Of a stretch of 64,000 nt of DNA, positions 36,510 through 47,086 are shown piece after piece. The DNA is taken from positions 39,312,501 through 39,376,500 of the forward strand of contig BRKX01000004.1 in assembly GCA_026008535.1 (NCBI GenBank). The letters are read 5' to 3'. Below the pieces are notes generated by a model. It was not told where the DNA came from and did no database searches. It saw only the letters and a program-made list of their open reading frames with translations. The position numbers were made by a program, and so were the translations under genes. Each line of letters opens with the position of its first letter. Positions within the stretch are counted from its first letter, which is position 1. The stretch comes from Perilla frutescens. Lineage: Eukaryota > Streptophyta > Magnoliopsida > Lamiales > Lamiaceae.

Positions 36510-37780
36510 TCAAAACAAAACAAAAATGACACATAACAAATTCCAAAATAAAATTTTAAAATTCAACATAATTTCAAAATTCAACATAAAATCAAAAAAT
36601 ACAATTATAAAAACATAAAAACACAAGTTCACCCCCCCCCCCATACTTAAATCATGCATTGTCCTTGACGCAAGAAATAAAGTGAAGAGAAAACATTACA
36701 GAATGTAGAAGACCGGCAAGAGGCGCAGATTCCTACAAAACAACACGAACAACAAACAACGAACAAAGAGAATAATACGGACATAGAAAAATACTAACAA
36801 CGCACACAAAACACAAGAACAACTAAAAACAACTTCACTGCTCGGGTTGTTGAAAAGGTGGTGGAGCACGGCACCACGTTGGCTGCGGGAGTTGTGAGGA
36901 GTTAGGGTCGAAATTGGAGCTTAATTTGTAAGGTGAGAGTGCTGCGGTCGTGGGAGGCTTCACGCTCGTGTGAGGGGCCGCACTCACGGGAAGAGGCACG
37001 CTCGTGGGAAAAGACGCACTCGCGGGGTGCGTTGGCGGGTGAGGGGCCGCGCGCTTACGAGGACGCCGCACTCGCGGGGTCGTTTGGCCGAGAGCCACAC
37101 CCCACGGTCGCGCTAGTGCAGCGCCGGCGGTCCTACACTTAGTCATTTTGCATCAGTTCCCTTCCCAGCAGTGCACTCTCAACTCTTTGTCCCTGCGAGA
37201 CAACAACAAAAATAGAAACTTAAACACACAAAAAGGGTAAAAATTAAACTAAACATGAAAGTAATAAAATCATAGGTTACCTCCCATGCAGTGCTCATTT
37301 TAAAGTCTCGAGCTAGACAGAGCCTTAGTAGATTATCATGGAGGATTATTGAGCACCATTGGCTAGACTCCGTGGTCCCATTGTTGGTCTTCATTTCGAG
37401 CTTAATTACTCAAAGAGTAAGCTTCACTCGAACTTTCCATTTCCCAGTTGGGCACCCCAATCCTCCTTGGTCTGTGAATGTTTTTGAATGAGATTTTTGA
37501 CCTGTTAGCTTTACCATTAGCTTCCTATTTAGGCATTTTTGACCTAGCATACATAGACTTAAATGAGAAAAGGGATCACACGCAACTGGGAAAGAAGAAA
37601 TGAAAGCTAAACGAAAAACACAAAAACACAAAGAACAAAACCAAAATAAAATAACACAGACACACAAAAACACAAATACCAAAACAAAACAAAATAAAAT
37701 TACACGAAAACACAAACACTAAGCAAACACAAAAGCACAAACACGAAAATAATTATAACACAAAAATACAATACGCCTAA
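36510..37780 (-). other. Element D internal region, right part
   Basis: About 1.3 kb between the E insertion and the primer site. Non-coding and homologous to 10,370-11,300 of element C, including the block TGGGAGGTAACC (- strand, about 37,275-37,290) reminiscent of the end of pol in Athila. A GC-rich stretch at 36,930-37,115 with repeated CGCACTCGCGGGG is absent from C at the matching place. ORFs there are Arg/Ala/Pro-rich artefacts. Confidence 0.65.
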
Positions 37781-37803
37781 AGCTTTCCTCGGCAACGGCA
37801 CCA
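37781..37803 (-). other. Primer-binding site of element D
   Basis: The - strand reads TGGTGCCGTTGCCGAGGA, six bases from the 5' LTR. Same type as in element C with two transitions. Confidence 0.75.
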
Positions 37804-37809
37804 ATTTAT

Positions 37810-39773
37810 TGAATGCCGAATCGCACTATGCAAACTACTTCAATCCGGATCCGTAAGAGGACAGGGTCGATTGTAGTGCGGAGAGCTAACTTAGGTCGTG
37901 TCTCTCGAGTAAAGCTTCGTGTGGGCGATTATCTTTCTATGCTATAATTGTCAATAAGCACATGAATTTAAACACATACCTAAACATCCTAAATAGGAGG
38001 TCGGATGGCTTTTACTAAACTAGTAAATCTAAAGCAAGTAAAATTAACTAACAACACCACCAATCAGAAAGATAGATGATAGGATTATGAGAAGAGCATT
38101 AGGGTGTAGATTCTCTCATTGATTTCTCTCCTAGCTTGAGTCAAGTTGATTATGTTAATCCCGATCATAAAATAGTCCCTTCAATTGGTTTAACATCAAT
38201 TACTGTCACCGTCTATCCGTTAAACCTTTATCGGCTATATCATACGAACCAATAGGCTTATGTACCCAGTCTACCTAAAGATTAACGATTAGGCTTATGA
38301 AACCCAGTCCACCTAACGTTGAAGGAACCAAGTTAGGGCTATAGAATCTCCTCTCAGTCTTATCTAAAGCCTAGCAATGCTAACTAGTGGCCAATTACCC
38401 AACATAATCAAGCACAATTCCAACAACAAGAAACCAACCATCACAAGCATAAAATCAAACCCAAATCAATTATCTATCCCCTAATGTAGGAATTATCCCA
38501 ACACCATGCTCAAGGTTACACAATAATCATAAAAACCATTCATTTCATAAATCCAAAGATAAATAAAATACAAACTTCTACAATGTTTGTTGTCTTGAGA
38601 GTTTTGGGACAAATCCCCACAAATGGGCTAAAGCTAAAAGAAAGAATTACCAAAGTGAAGGTCCTCATTCAAGCTTAGCTACCACGGTCCACTTGAAGTT
38701 GGATTCCTCTTCTCGGGCCGTCATCAAAGTGGAGCTCCTTCCGCAAGCCTAGCTTCTGTGGACAGCTTGGAGTTGGACTCCTCTTCTCGGGCCTTCCTCC
38801 TTAAGCTCTAACCCCCTTGCCTGTTCTCCTCCTCCTTTCTCTCTCTTTGGAATGGGGGTGAAGATGAAGTGGTAGATGGAAAGGTAAGTTGGTGAATGGG
38901 GTCAAAGAGGAGAGAATGGTTGATGGTGTGATAAGTTATGGTGTGTTGGAGAAGAATCCCCTTTTTTGTGGTGAAGAGAGAGAATGATGAATTGTGTGAA
39001 GTGAGAGAGAGTGAGATTGAGTGGGATGGAGTGAGATGGAGTGGGATGGAGTGAGAGAAAGTGTGTGATATCTTTCCAAAAAGATATGGAAAGATATGGG
39101 AGATAAGAGGGAAGATTTGTTGGAAGATTTGGGGACAAAAATCAAAAGGCTAGGAATTAGCGTAATTAAACCCCTACAAATTTAGGTGCCAAAAGTCCAC
39201 CCCTAATCTATTTTTCCCACCTGGCCATGTGGTGAGAAATGAAGGATTAGAGCCTTGGTTCAAAAACGGGGACTGAAAAAGGAGAGTGGAAAAACTGATC
39301 GGGTGTGAAAAACTAAACGGGAAACTAGACTGGACGCACCCCACACGCCGGCGGGGTGCTGCACGCTCGCGAGGGCTGGGATGCATGCCGGTGGACCCTT
39401 GCTCACGCGCGGGGGCCTCTTGGCCGAGAGGTGCCGAGCGCGGTCGCGCGCGTCCCCCGCGCGCGCGGTGTTCAGCTCCGTTTTCAGCAGCTTCCATGAT
39501 TTTGCTTCGTTCTCGCTCGTTTCTTGACCGATTGATCCGGTTCAACTTGATGCGCGCTCCTTATTCGATTTTCTATCTTTCCATTCTCTTGAATCCTTCA
39601 AATTTTGCAGTTATTTATCCTCCATTTTCTCAAGATGTTGTGCATATCTGACAAAACTCACCAAAAGAGCAGAATTGAAGGAAACAACATAAAAATCACA
39701 CAAAAACATAGGAAAAACACATACTAAAAATACTAAATTCCTACAATAAAACAGTACAAATAATCACTAAACA
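37810..39773 (-). repeat. 5' LTR of element D
   Basis: 1,964 bp, - strand TGTTTAGTG to GGCATTCA. The GC-rich island at about 39,330-39,480 diverges strongly from the island in the partner LTR. Confidence 0.85.
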
Positions 39774-40586
39774 ACAATTACTAAAAAACAGAACTTGATA
39801 AAGTTCGCACCGAGTGGGTAGATTGTCTTCAAGATTATGTGGATCGATAAAATAATGTAAGTTTAATAGCTTAAATTTAGTTCATTTGAATTTTTATTTT
39901 GTTATAGGAAAGATTAGTAGTTGACACTTCATTTTTCTTTTTATTTCAGTTAGTTTGATGAAGTCGGCATGTTGAAATGATTGATGTTTGATATCGACAT
40001 TTGGGGATCACAGCTTGATAATAATTCTATGGATTCTGACTTTAGGATTATCAAAATTTGGATTGTGACAATTTAATTTAGCACAATTGTGACTTTTGGA
40101 CTGACATGGATATAATCTAGCTTGTAAACGTATAGTTCTATTTATATTGATGTTTTGTATCATTTTATTTTTATTTTACAAAATTCAGGTGATATTTTAT
40201 ATCAATTTTGCAGGTTTTAATAAAATTGATATTGCAATTTTGTAAAAAAAATCGCTAATTTTTAAATAAAAGACAACGACTTAATAGACAACAGCTGTAT
40301 CGTAAAACTGTTGTCTGTCAACTCATAGACAACAGTCATTAGATAGAAGCCGTTGTCTATCTTCATAAAGACAACGGTTATATTCTAAATAGACGTTGTC
40401 TATTATCATAGTTGTATTCAAATCTTAACAACGGTTAGAGAAAACAGTTGTCTATAGTGAAAGAGACAATGGTTATTACGCGTTGTCTTTCAGCGCGTCC
40501 TATAGACAACGCTTCTATTAACAATGGCTATTTTCTTTATTAACAATGCGGATTAGCCGTTGTCTATAGTCGAAATTCTTGTAGTG
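39774..40586 (+). mobile_element. Second CACTA transposon right end
   Basis: Ends AATTCTTGTAGTG at 40,586; the first 11 bases of the inverted terminus (CACTACAAGAA) are shared with the one at 19,603. The subterminal array at 40,263-40,560 again uses the AGACAACGGTT / AACCGTTGTCT motif in both directions, so both ends belong to one family. 39,774-40,220 may include the tail of a decayed gene (a short frame LDKVRTEWVDCLQDYVDR ending near 39,845), which could be a transposase remnant, but I cannot place it in a family. Element D appears to be inserted in this transposon; its left terminus was not found. Confidence 0.65.
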
Positions 40587-40624
40587 CTTGTTTCCTTAAA
40601 TTAATCACATGTCTCAATTCGACA

Positions 40625-40725
40625 TTTTCACCTCCACAGCTCCGCTCTGCGTATCCGTAAACCACACAAGTCTGTGAAGATGAAGCTAACTAGCTAGCTC
40701 GGCTCTATCGGCTTGAGCCATCATT
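40625..40725 (-). pseudogene. Possible degraded BAHD acyltransferase fragment
   Basis: On the - strand a broken frame gives LVSFIFTDLCGLRIRRAELW, which lines up with LVTFSFTSLRGFPVYEADFG of the intact BAHD gene at 45,737-46,984, just before and into its DFGWG motif. Over the best 33 bases I count about 25 identical. Stop codons and a small insertion interrupt it. It has the same orientation as the intact gene and lies about 5 kb beyond its 3' end, which would fit an old tandem duplicate. The match is short, so chance cannot be excluded. Confidence 0.45.
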
Positions 40726-41432
40726 CCATTTATTCATCGTAGTTGGCCTCTAATCTGTTTTTGGTTGCTTGGAGGAGAATGTAATCAAAAAATCAAAAAT
40801 ATAAGTAAAAGTTAAAGATGAAGGATTTGAGAGGTAAGCAAGCTAAGCTCATCTTCTTCTTCATCTTCTTTAATTTTTCAATATTGTACGCTATTTTAAC
40901 CATGGATAAATCTCACGAAGAATATGCACTCATCTTTCAATAAGTAGATTAATTAACCATATGCAGAAATATTTTAGAGTTAACATCGAAACGTTATGAA
41001 TGAAACCAAATTAAATAGATGTTCACCTCCTCGCATCACCTTTAGTCGACGTCGTTCAAAACTTAATCATTCATTAAATCTCATGAAATTACACCAGAAC
41101 ACTCTCCTTAATGTATAGATCATGTAGGTGTCAACAAGTTTTCAATTCCATGTTCAGAAAGTCGGGAATGAAGCCACCAAAAGCTGATGCCACTGCTGAG
41201 CGACACAGTGACTTGTTTGCTCTTTTCCCGATGATCCGATAGTTATTTTTTGGTGTATTATTTACTATTTCGAATGTCTCTTATCAGGCTTCCATTATAT
41301 GGTTTTAGATCTTCGACCAGAAATCATTTGAACTCTCATTTTTATGTTAAAATTTCATTAAAAAATCTGTCGGAAAATGTCAAAACTGATTTCCCTTCTT
41401 TTATTCTCGTTTGTTCTTTCCTTGGGCTACTG

Positions 41433-41467
<35 letters not shown>

Positions 41468-42451
41468 TTGAGATTGCTAGTTTTGTGAATAGTTGTGAGT
41501 TATGTGTGTGTGAGGGTGGCTGTCGGGCAAGGGATCACCGACAAAATGATGGCAAAAGGTGACGAGAAGGTGGTGATGAAGGAAAAACAATGTATAACTA
41601 ATGATATATTTGAAAAGATTTTGGGCTCAAATATTTGATTTATAAATTTTCAAGTTTGGCCCACGAGTTTTTAAATTGAGCCCAATTCCTAAATTTGATC
41701 TGAAAATTATAAATTAGATTTCGGCATTGGGGGAATTAAATTAAAAATTTTATATAAAATATAATTATGTCCTATAATTTCTAAATTTTATTTTACCCCA
41801 AAGAAATTTAATTCTAATATTAAACTAAGTTTCTTAGTCATTAAATTTAGTTCAATTCACCTTCCATATCTCTTCGATTTGATTCAATAAACCCGATAAA
41901 TTCTCAAACAGAGTCACTAACTTGACTAAGTTCGTCAATGCGCATTATTTGCTCATTTGACTCTATTTCAATTTCAAACAATCCCAAATCATAGGAAACT
42001 CTTATTTAAGTTACTTATGACCTAAGTTATTATTTTATTAGCCTATATTAGGATTCTAAGTTAGAATTCCAATTTTATAGGTCGAGATGAGCTGAAAATA
42101 TAGTAGCATTTCACGCATAAATTGCACTGCACATTGAGATCAACAGGGTGGGTTTTTATATAACTCACAACGTAACTATGTTTTAAATTCATCCATAAAA
42201 ACATGTTAAATGTTTTAATAGCATTGTTTATGTAATAATTGGATGTTTGAGACTTCATGCACTAAGAAATTCTGAATTACAAGCATAAACGGTTTACTTT
42301 GTGACTAAATATCTAGATAAGTAACCATAAAGTATTAATGTGATCACATTTGGTCTCTCATACAATGAAGAAGAGTAAACTATGTTATAAAGTATGTTTA
42401 TGATTGATTTTAAAGCATGAAAATATAACTTGGACGAATGTTAATACCCAC
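40726..42451. other. AT-rich intergenic DNA
   Basis: No convincing gene. Contains a (TA)n run at 41,434-41,464. The part from about 41,600 on may belong to an old LTR that resumes at 43,650 and ends at 44,095, because TGTAACGCCC-type LTRs look like this, but I cannot find its other end. Confidence 0.5.
41434..41464. repeat. (TA)n microsatellite
   Basis: About 15 uninterrupted TA units. Confidence 0.95.
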
Positions 42452-43640
42452 TGACACGCGGTCGTTTCGCGCTCAAAATAATATTTCCACTCCTGGGCCC
42501 AAAGCGAGCATAGCTAGCTATGAGTAAGGGTCGATCGATCCCTCAGAGAACTGATGCAATCTTTCTTTCGGATCACCAATCACAAAGGGGGTTAGTTTAT
42601 ATTGTCACCTTATTGGAATGTAAATCTGCAAAAATAAACTAAAGAGAATATCAAATGATAAAAGTTTCCGGAATTTGAACTAAAACCAGGTTTAGAATTT
42701 ATTCACTCGATCATGGGCACACCAATTTTTCTATATTACTAAGTCACCCAGTTATGGAGATCGGATTCCTCGCTACGTCTCCTCATTCATCCATTCTGAA
42801 TAGATTTAAAAGTGATTCCTTATCGATTAAACCCCTAATCTATCACCCACCCACCCCCGGTTCCCCTAAGAGATGTAACTGAATAGACAGCCTTGTGCCC
42901 TAGACGAACCCAAATTTGTTGTGTTTAGTGATTCCTCGTGTGCCCACAACAACCAACTGATTTCTCAATTACTGTTTGAATTAACACATAGTCACGATTC
43001 ACTAATTCAATTAACCCTGGTGTGCCTATTACAACTAAAGAGTGATCAGCCACATTAGCCATATTAAACACACACTCACTTGGAATAAAAATAAAAATCA
43101 GCAAAAACCATTCATGCAGTAATATGCCCACACGGCCTCATGAGTTTCAGAATTTGTCTAAACCTTTATCTAACATTCAAACCCCGGAAATGAAAATCTA
43201 GCTACTCATGCTAGACTGAATTGAAAGTACAGAAATTAAAGATAGTAAATAAAGAAATAAACTTACTAAAATTGTATTAAACCGATTGACTCAACTCCAA
43301 CATTGAGAATTTAAAATAGCTTCCTAATTCCTGAGGGCATAAGGCCCCATATTAAGCAAAATGAAATGCGGAATTAAAGTGCAGAAAATGTAGAGTGTAT
43401 GTGACATTCGTTTCCAAATTCTAAAGCTATTTAAATAGAGAACATTTCAAATTCAAATCCCCCCACAGGCGGGGTGGGGGGGGGCCTTTAACTGCCAGCC
43501 GGCAATGGTATGCCCTACTTCACTGGTCTAGATAAACTTTATCCTGAAAGTTGTTGGGTGAATCCTGAAAATTCAGGGGTTCCTTCTTATCTATTCCCGT
43601 TGATCTCTCCTGGCTGAGGATGAGTTGTTGGAGTGGGTTT
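42452..43640 (-). repeat. Athila-family LTR fragment, diverged from A/B
   Basis: Starts TGACACGCGGTCGTTTCGCG, like the inner edge of the B LTR at 15,769, and follows the same order of motifs (GAGTAAGG.TCGATC, ATCATGGGCAC, CATAAGGCCC, CCCCCACAGG). No internal sequence or primer site adjoins it at 42,451, so it is a solo LTR or a truncated piece. The right edge is uncertain; the bases before it (CCCAC) have no clear partner after it. Confidence 0.7.
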
Positions 43641-43649
43641 CATGGTTAA

Positions 43650-44095
43650 CCCTTATGTGGTTTTTACTCAAAACCATCTTTAAAACGTATGTTTGTATGT
43701 TAAATATTAAATGTTTCCGATAATACTCTGCAAAACTTTTAAGTTTGAAAGTTATTGACCTCAGTGTTCAGTTTTTTATTTTATATACAAATATTTTGAA
43801 TGTAAAAAATGGTTGACCATCGAAATTTTGAATATGTGGTCTGATTGTCTATATAACTTACTTACTAACACGTTATAATATTCTTACATGTGAGTCAATG
43901 ATTTTGAAAAGCCTTGTTGGAAGTTGACTTTGAAAACATCATAGTGCGTGGTTTTGAAATTTTTTAGTTGAGGTGCAGCTCGTTTACAAATTATTTATAA
44001 AGTTAATTTAATATCTTGAAAAATATTTATCATGTGAGCATATATATATATATCTTTTGGTGACATTTTGATCCTGCTGGGACTAGGGCGTTACA
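43650..44095 (-). repeat. Possible end of an old gypsy LTR
   Basis: The stretch ends GGACTAGGGCGTTACA at 44,095, so the - strand begins TGTAACGCCCTAGTCC, a common type of gypsy LTR start. No primer site, partner LTR or coding part was seen. Confidence 0.35.
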
Positions 44096-44574
44096 TAATT
44101 GAAGTTGACTGGCCCACAAACAATACAAAAAAATGTGTTTTAATGACAAAATTAGCAACGGATTATAATTCAATTGGCTCTAAATTGCCGACATATTAAT
44201 TTCGAAACATCTAACAACGGATTTTTTCGTTGCTAATTTTAGAGAAAGAAAATCTGTTGTTAAATGTCTCATTTTATTTTTTAATACATTTTTGAAATAA
44301 TAGTGATGGATTAGAGACTGAAAATTTCATCTTTAAATGTCTAATTTTATTTTTTAATTTTTTTTTCCGTTAGTAACTGAAAATTATGTCGCTGGAGACA
44401 AATTTTATTTTTTATTTTTTATAATTTTTTTTAAATTATCTTTAATGTACATCTCTTTTCTGTCTCTAAATATTATATACAAATAGTTACATAATTCTAC
44501 ATTGGAGACATAATTTTTCATAGATTTAATTTTATTAATCAGATATTCTAAAGTAAAGAAAAAAAAAAGATAGA

Positions 44575-44945
44575 AATTTAGAGATGGAAAATCTTATCTC
44601 TAATGTAGATTTATAATATTATTTGGATATACTATTTATATTTAGAGACGGAAAATTTCATCTCTAATGTAAATTTATGACATTATTTGGATATAATATT
44701 TATATTTAGAGACGAAAATTCTGTCTCTAATGGTCTAATTTTTAAAAAACTTTATCCCTGAAGTAAAAATATAATTAAAATTAGATATTTAGAGATGGAA
44801 AATTATATATTAATGTAGATTTATATTATTATTTGGATATAATATTTACATTTAGATACAAAAAATTCCATCTCTAAATATCTAATTTGTTTAATTGGAC
44901 ATCACAAAAGTGAAAAAAAAATTAAAATTAGATATTTAGAGACAT
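44575..44945. repeat. AT-rich repeat array with palindromic core
   Basis: Units of about 66 bp, first near 44,579, 44,645 and 44,711, then looser ones near 44,790 and 44,856. The core TTAGAGACGGAAAATT and its inverse ATCTCTAA form a palindrome, joined by TTTGGATATAATATTTATA. Related single motifs occur in the preceding 400 bases (44,140-44,560). The style is that of subterminal repeats of a CACTA-like transposon, but no CACTA terminus was found. Confidence 0.6.
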
Positions 44946-45059
44946 ATTTTTTTGTCACCAAACTCTAATTTTTATTTTATTTTATATTTATTTATATTTT
45001 AATTACTCGTTAGTGATGAATTTGAGATAAATAATATATAATGCACAAAGGACTATAAT

Positions 45060-45736
45060 AATTAAATATTTGAAAATTTTATTTAGAATAAAAAACTCAA
45101 TCATGCACAACAGTTTTTGAGTGAGTGTGTGTGTGTGTTCTATCTAAACATATATTACTACACTTGATTCAGAGCATAGCATAAAGCTGTGCATTTCTGG
45201 GAGGTCGCGGGTACATTTCATGCAAGCATGCAAATGTCGTATTAAATTGTGGCTCCAATATATTCAGTAAGTTGGAGGACACAACATCAAAATTTCTAAA
45301 GAACCGTGGCAACATTAAGGCGAAAGCGATCATCTTTTAAATCTTATCCCATGATAAAGAATAATAAATCTAATTACACTTCATAGCGTCCGAGTTTATC
45401 AAAGACTCAATCCGAATTAAGGGACAAGCCACGCTGTGGGTGGGTTACGGCCTTACGGGTAAGTTCGAATTGTAAACGCGAAAAAACTTATAAAAAATTA
45501 ATCAAATTAATTTGTCATGTGTTGTTGGGGTAAAGATGATTTTATAAAATATATATTATGTAATTAATATGTGTAATTTACATTATTTGTGTGGATTATT
45601 CATCTACGTATTGTACATATACAATGGCATTTAAATTAGACGACTACATCTTATATGCGTAGCAGCCTAGGTACAATATATACTAGTACGGAGTTGAATG
45701 AGACATTACAAATTACTCTTTAATTAAGGTGACTAG
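45060..45736. other. Region downstream of the BAHD gene
   Basis: AT-rich, with no gene. It should contain the 3' untranslated region of the BAHD gene on the - strand immediately below 45,737. I see no canonical AATAAA within the first 100 bases; an AATTAAAG variant is at about 45,718. Confidence 0.5.
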
Positions 45737-46984
45737 CTATATGTCATGTGAGATAAACTCTTGCAGCTCTAAATCAGCCTCAAATTTGTCCATATCTTGT
45801 TTCTTCAAATGAATCAACGCCTCTATTCCACTCCCATTCTTTGTATCAGTAAAACTTACAAAATTCTTGTAGGGCAACCCGGGTGTGCCCACCCAAACCG
45901 GTTCGCCCCACCCGAAATCCGCTTCGTAAACCGGAAACCCACGCAAGCTAGTGAAGCTGAAGGTAACCAGCTCACCTCTACTCGCTTCATCCATTATCTC
46001 TCTCATCAAATTCAATTGCACTTTCACGGCTTTCATCGCTTCTCGGACTTTCTCAAGAAGATCATCGCCGCCGTCCCTCGCCGCCAGCTTGGCTATCGAA
46101 GTCCAGCTCAGGTTACCAAAATGGTATTCGGATAGGGGCGGGTCGACCCGGGTCCGTAGATTTACTGCATGGTGCACGGTGTACGTCTTAATATTCGGGT
46201 CGGCTTTGATACCCGTGGTGGATATGAACCGAGTCCATATGAAAGCCGACAGCGCCTCCACCCGAGTTGGCCGCGGCTGCAGCGCGCCGCCGTGGGAGTA
46301 CTTTTCCCGCAGAGCGGAGATTTTGGCTCCGGGAAATGTGAAGATTCTGGTAGTGAGCTCTTCTTTCACCATTCCTTCAGTACTGGGGCTGAACCCGGAA
46401 ACAGCCTTCGGCGGAAAATAGGCGGCGGCGTCGAACTTCGGGAGGGGAACTACGCCGCATCTGTCCCCGTTTCTGGCGATGGCGGACCAGGTGTTCGCGA
46501 ACACGAAGTAAGATAATGCGTCAGCGATCTTGTGGGAGATCAGGAGGCCGACTGCGAGGCCGCCGCAACGGAAATAGGTAGCTTGAACAGCCATGCAGAA
46601 ATCTTGGGATTCGATCATTTTGTAGGGAAGATATATTTTCATATTTTTAGGTTCTGGGATGGTGATAGCATGTGAAAGATCGCAGTCTGCTTCGGCTTCA
46701 GAGAAGGGAGCACCGCCGTCGTTGCAGTCTACGTAGAGGTTGTCAACGAGGCGGCCGGCGAGAGGGTAGAATCTAGAGAGGGCTTCCGACAAGGATTTCT
46801 TGAGGTAGTTTGATTTTTGGGAGTTTGGAATTTTGGGATTTGATGTGTAGAAGTAAACGAGGGGCATGAACAGTGGTGGAGCTAATTGATCAAGAAATGA
46901 AAGTTGGTGTTTTTGGAGAGATTTTGGGGTTGGAGAAGATGGTTTGATTGTTTCGGTGTAGATTATTTTGGTTACAATCTCCAT
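45737..46984 (-). CDS. BAHD acyltransferase (vinorine synthase / anthocyanin malonyltransferase-like clade)
   Basis: Intact single-exon gene for 415 residues, the usual BAHD size. It would transfer an acyl group from a CoA thioester to an alcohol or amine of a specialised metabolite in the cytosol. Both family motifs are intact: H-x3-D at residues 151-155 (HKIAD), where the His is the general base, and the structural DFGWG at 356-360. Other clade landmarks are the opening TKIIYTETIKPSSPTP, RFYPLAGR near 71, RPTRVEALSAFIW near 238 and NLRTRVDPPL near 275. It lacks YFGNC at the position used by typical anthocyanin malonyltransferases (reads YHFGNL, about 287-292), so the donor cannot be named. 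The start is the only upstream Met and agrees with family N-termini. A TATA box precedes it. It is the only intact host gene seen in the window. Confidence 0.93.
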   Translation of the reverse strand: MEIVTKIIYTETIKPSSPTPKSLQKHQLSFLDQLAPPLFMPLVYFYTSNPKIPNSQKSNYLKKSLSEALSRFYPLAGRLVDNLYVDCNDGGAPFSEAEADCDLSHAITIPEPKNMKIYLPYKMIESQDFCMAVQATYFRCGGLAVGLLISHKIADALSYFVFANTWSAIARNGDRCGVVPLPKFDAAAYFPPKAVSGFSPSTEGMVKEELTTRIFTFPGAKISALREKYSHGGALQPRPTRVEALSAFIWTRFISTTGIKADPNIKTYTVHHAVNLRTRVDPPLSEYHFGNLSWTSIAKLAARDGGDDLLEKVREAMKAVKVQLNLMREIMDEASRGELVTFSFTSLRGFPVYEADFGWGEPVWVGTPGLPYKNFVSFTDTKNGSGIEALIHLKKQDMDKFEADLELQEFISHDI

Positions 46985-47075
46985 TAATGCTGCTGAAAAA
47001 ATATCGATGGGAGGTTTTGATTTTCGCTCTCTAGAAATGATGATCCGCGCGTTTGTAGAACTAACTAACGCAACA

Positions 47076-47086
47076 CTTATATAGTG
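47076..47086 (-). promoter_or_regulatory. TATA box of the BAHD gene
   Basis: The - strand reads CACTATATAAG about 95 bases before the ATG. Transcription would start near 47,050, leaving a leader of about 65 bases. No competing TATA box is closer. Confidence 0.65.

Larger units (their letters stand above)
21137..39773 (-). mobile_element. Element D: non-autonomous Athila-derived LTR element carrying element E
   Basis: LTRs at 21,137-23,104 (3') and 37,810-39,773 (5') in the same orientation, a tRNA-Asp-like primer site (37,803-37,781), and a polypurine tract (AAGTATGGGGGAGT on the - strand, 23,118-23,105). Flanks are GCAAT (21,132-21,136) and ACAAT (39,774-39,778), a 5-bp duplication with one transition. 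Once E is removed the internal region is about 2.2 kb and non-coding, homologous to that of C. The LTRs differ at about 9% of positions in the first 250 bases compared by eye, making D the oldest of the dated elements. Confidence 0.85.

Noticed and set aside
41140..41240. Possible match to the middle of a BAHD gene (- strand FGGFIPDF) at the right distance from the fragment at 40,625
   Set aside because: Only a few scattered residues agree and no frame is clearly better than the others; kept out of the annotation.
45797..46516. Three + strand ORFs of 112-156 codons across the BAHD gene
   Set aside because: They are antisense shadows of a highly constrained GC-richer coding frame; no family resemblance.
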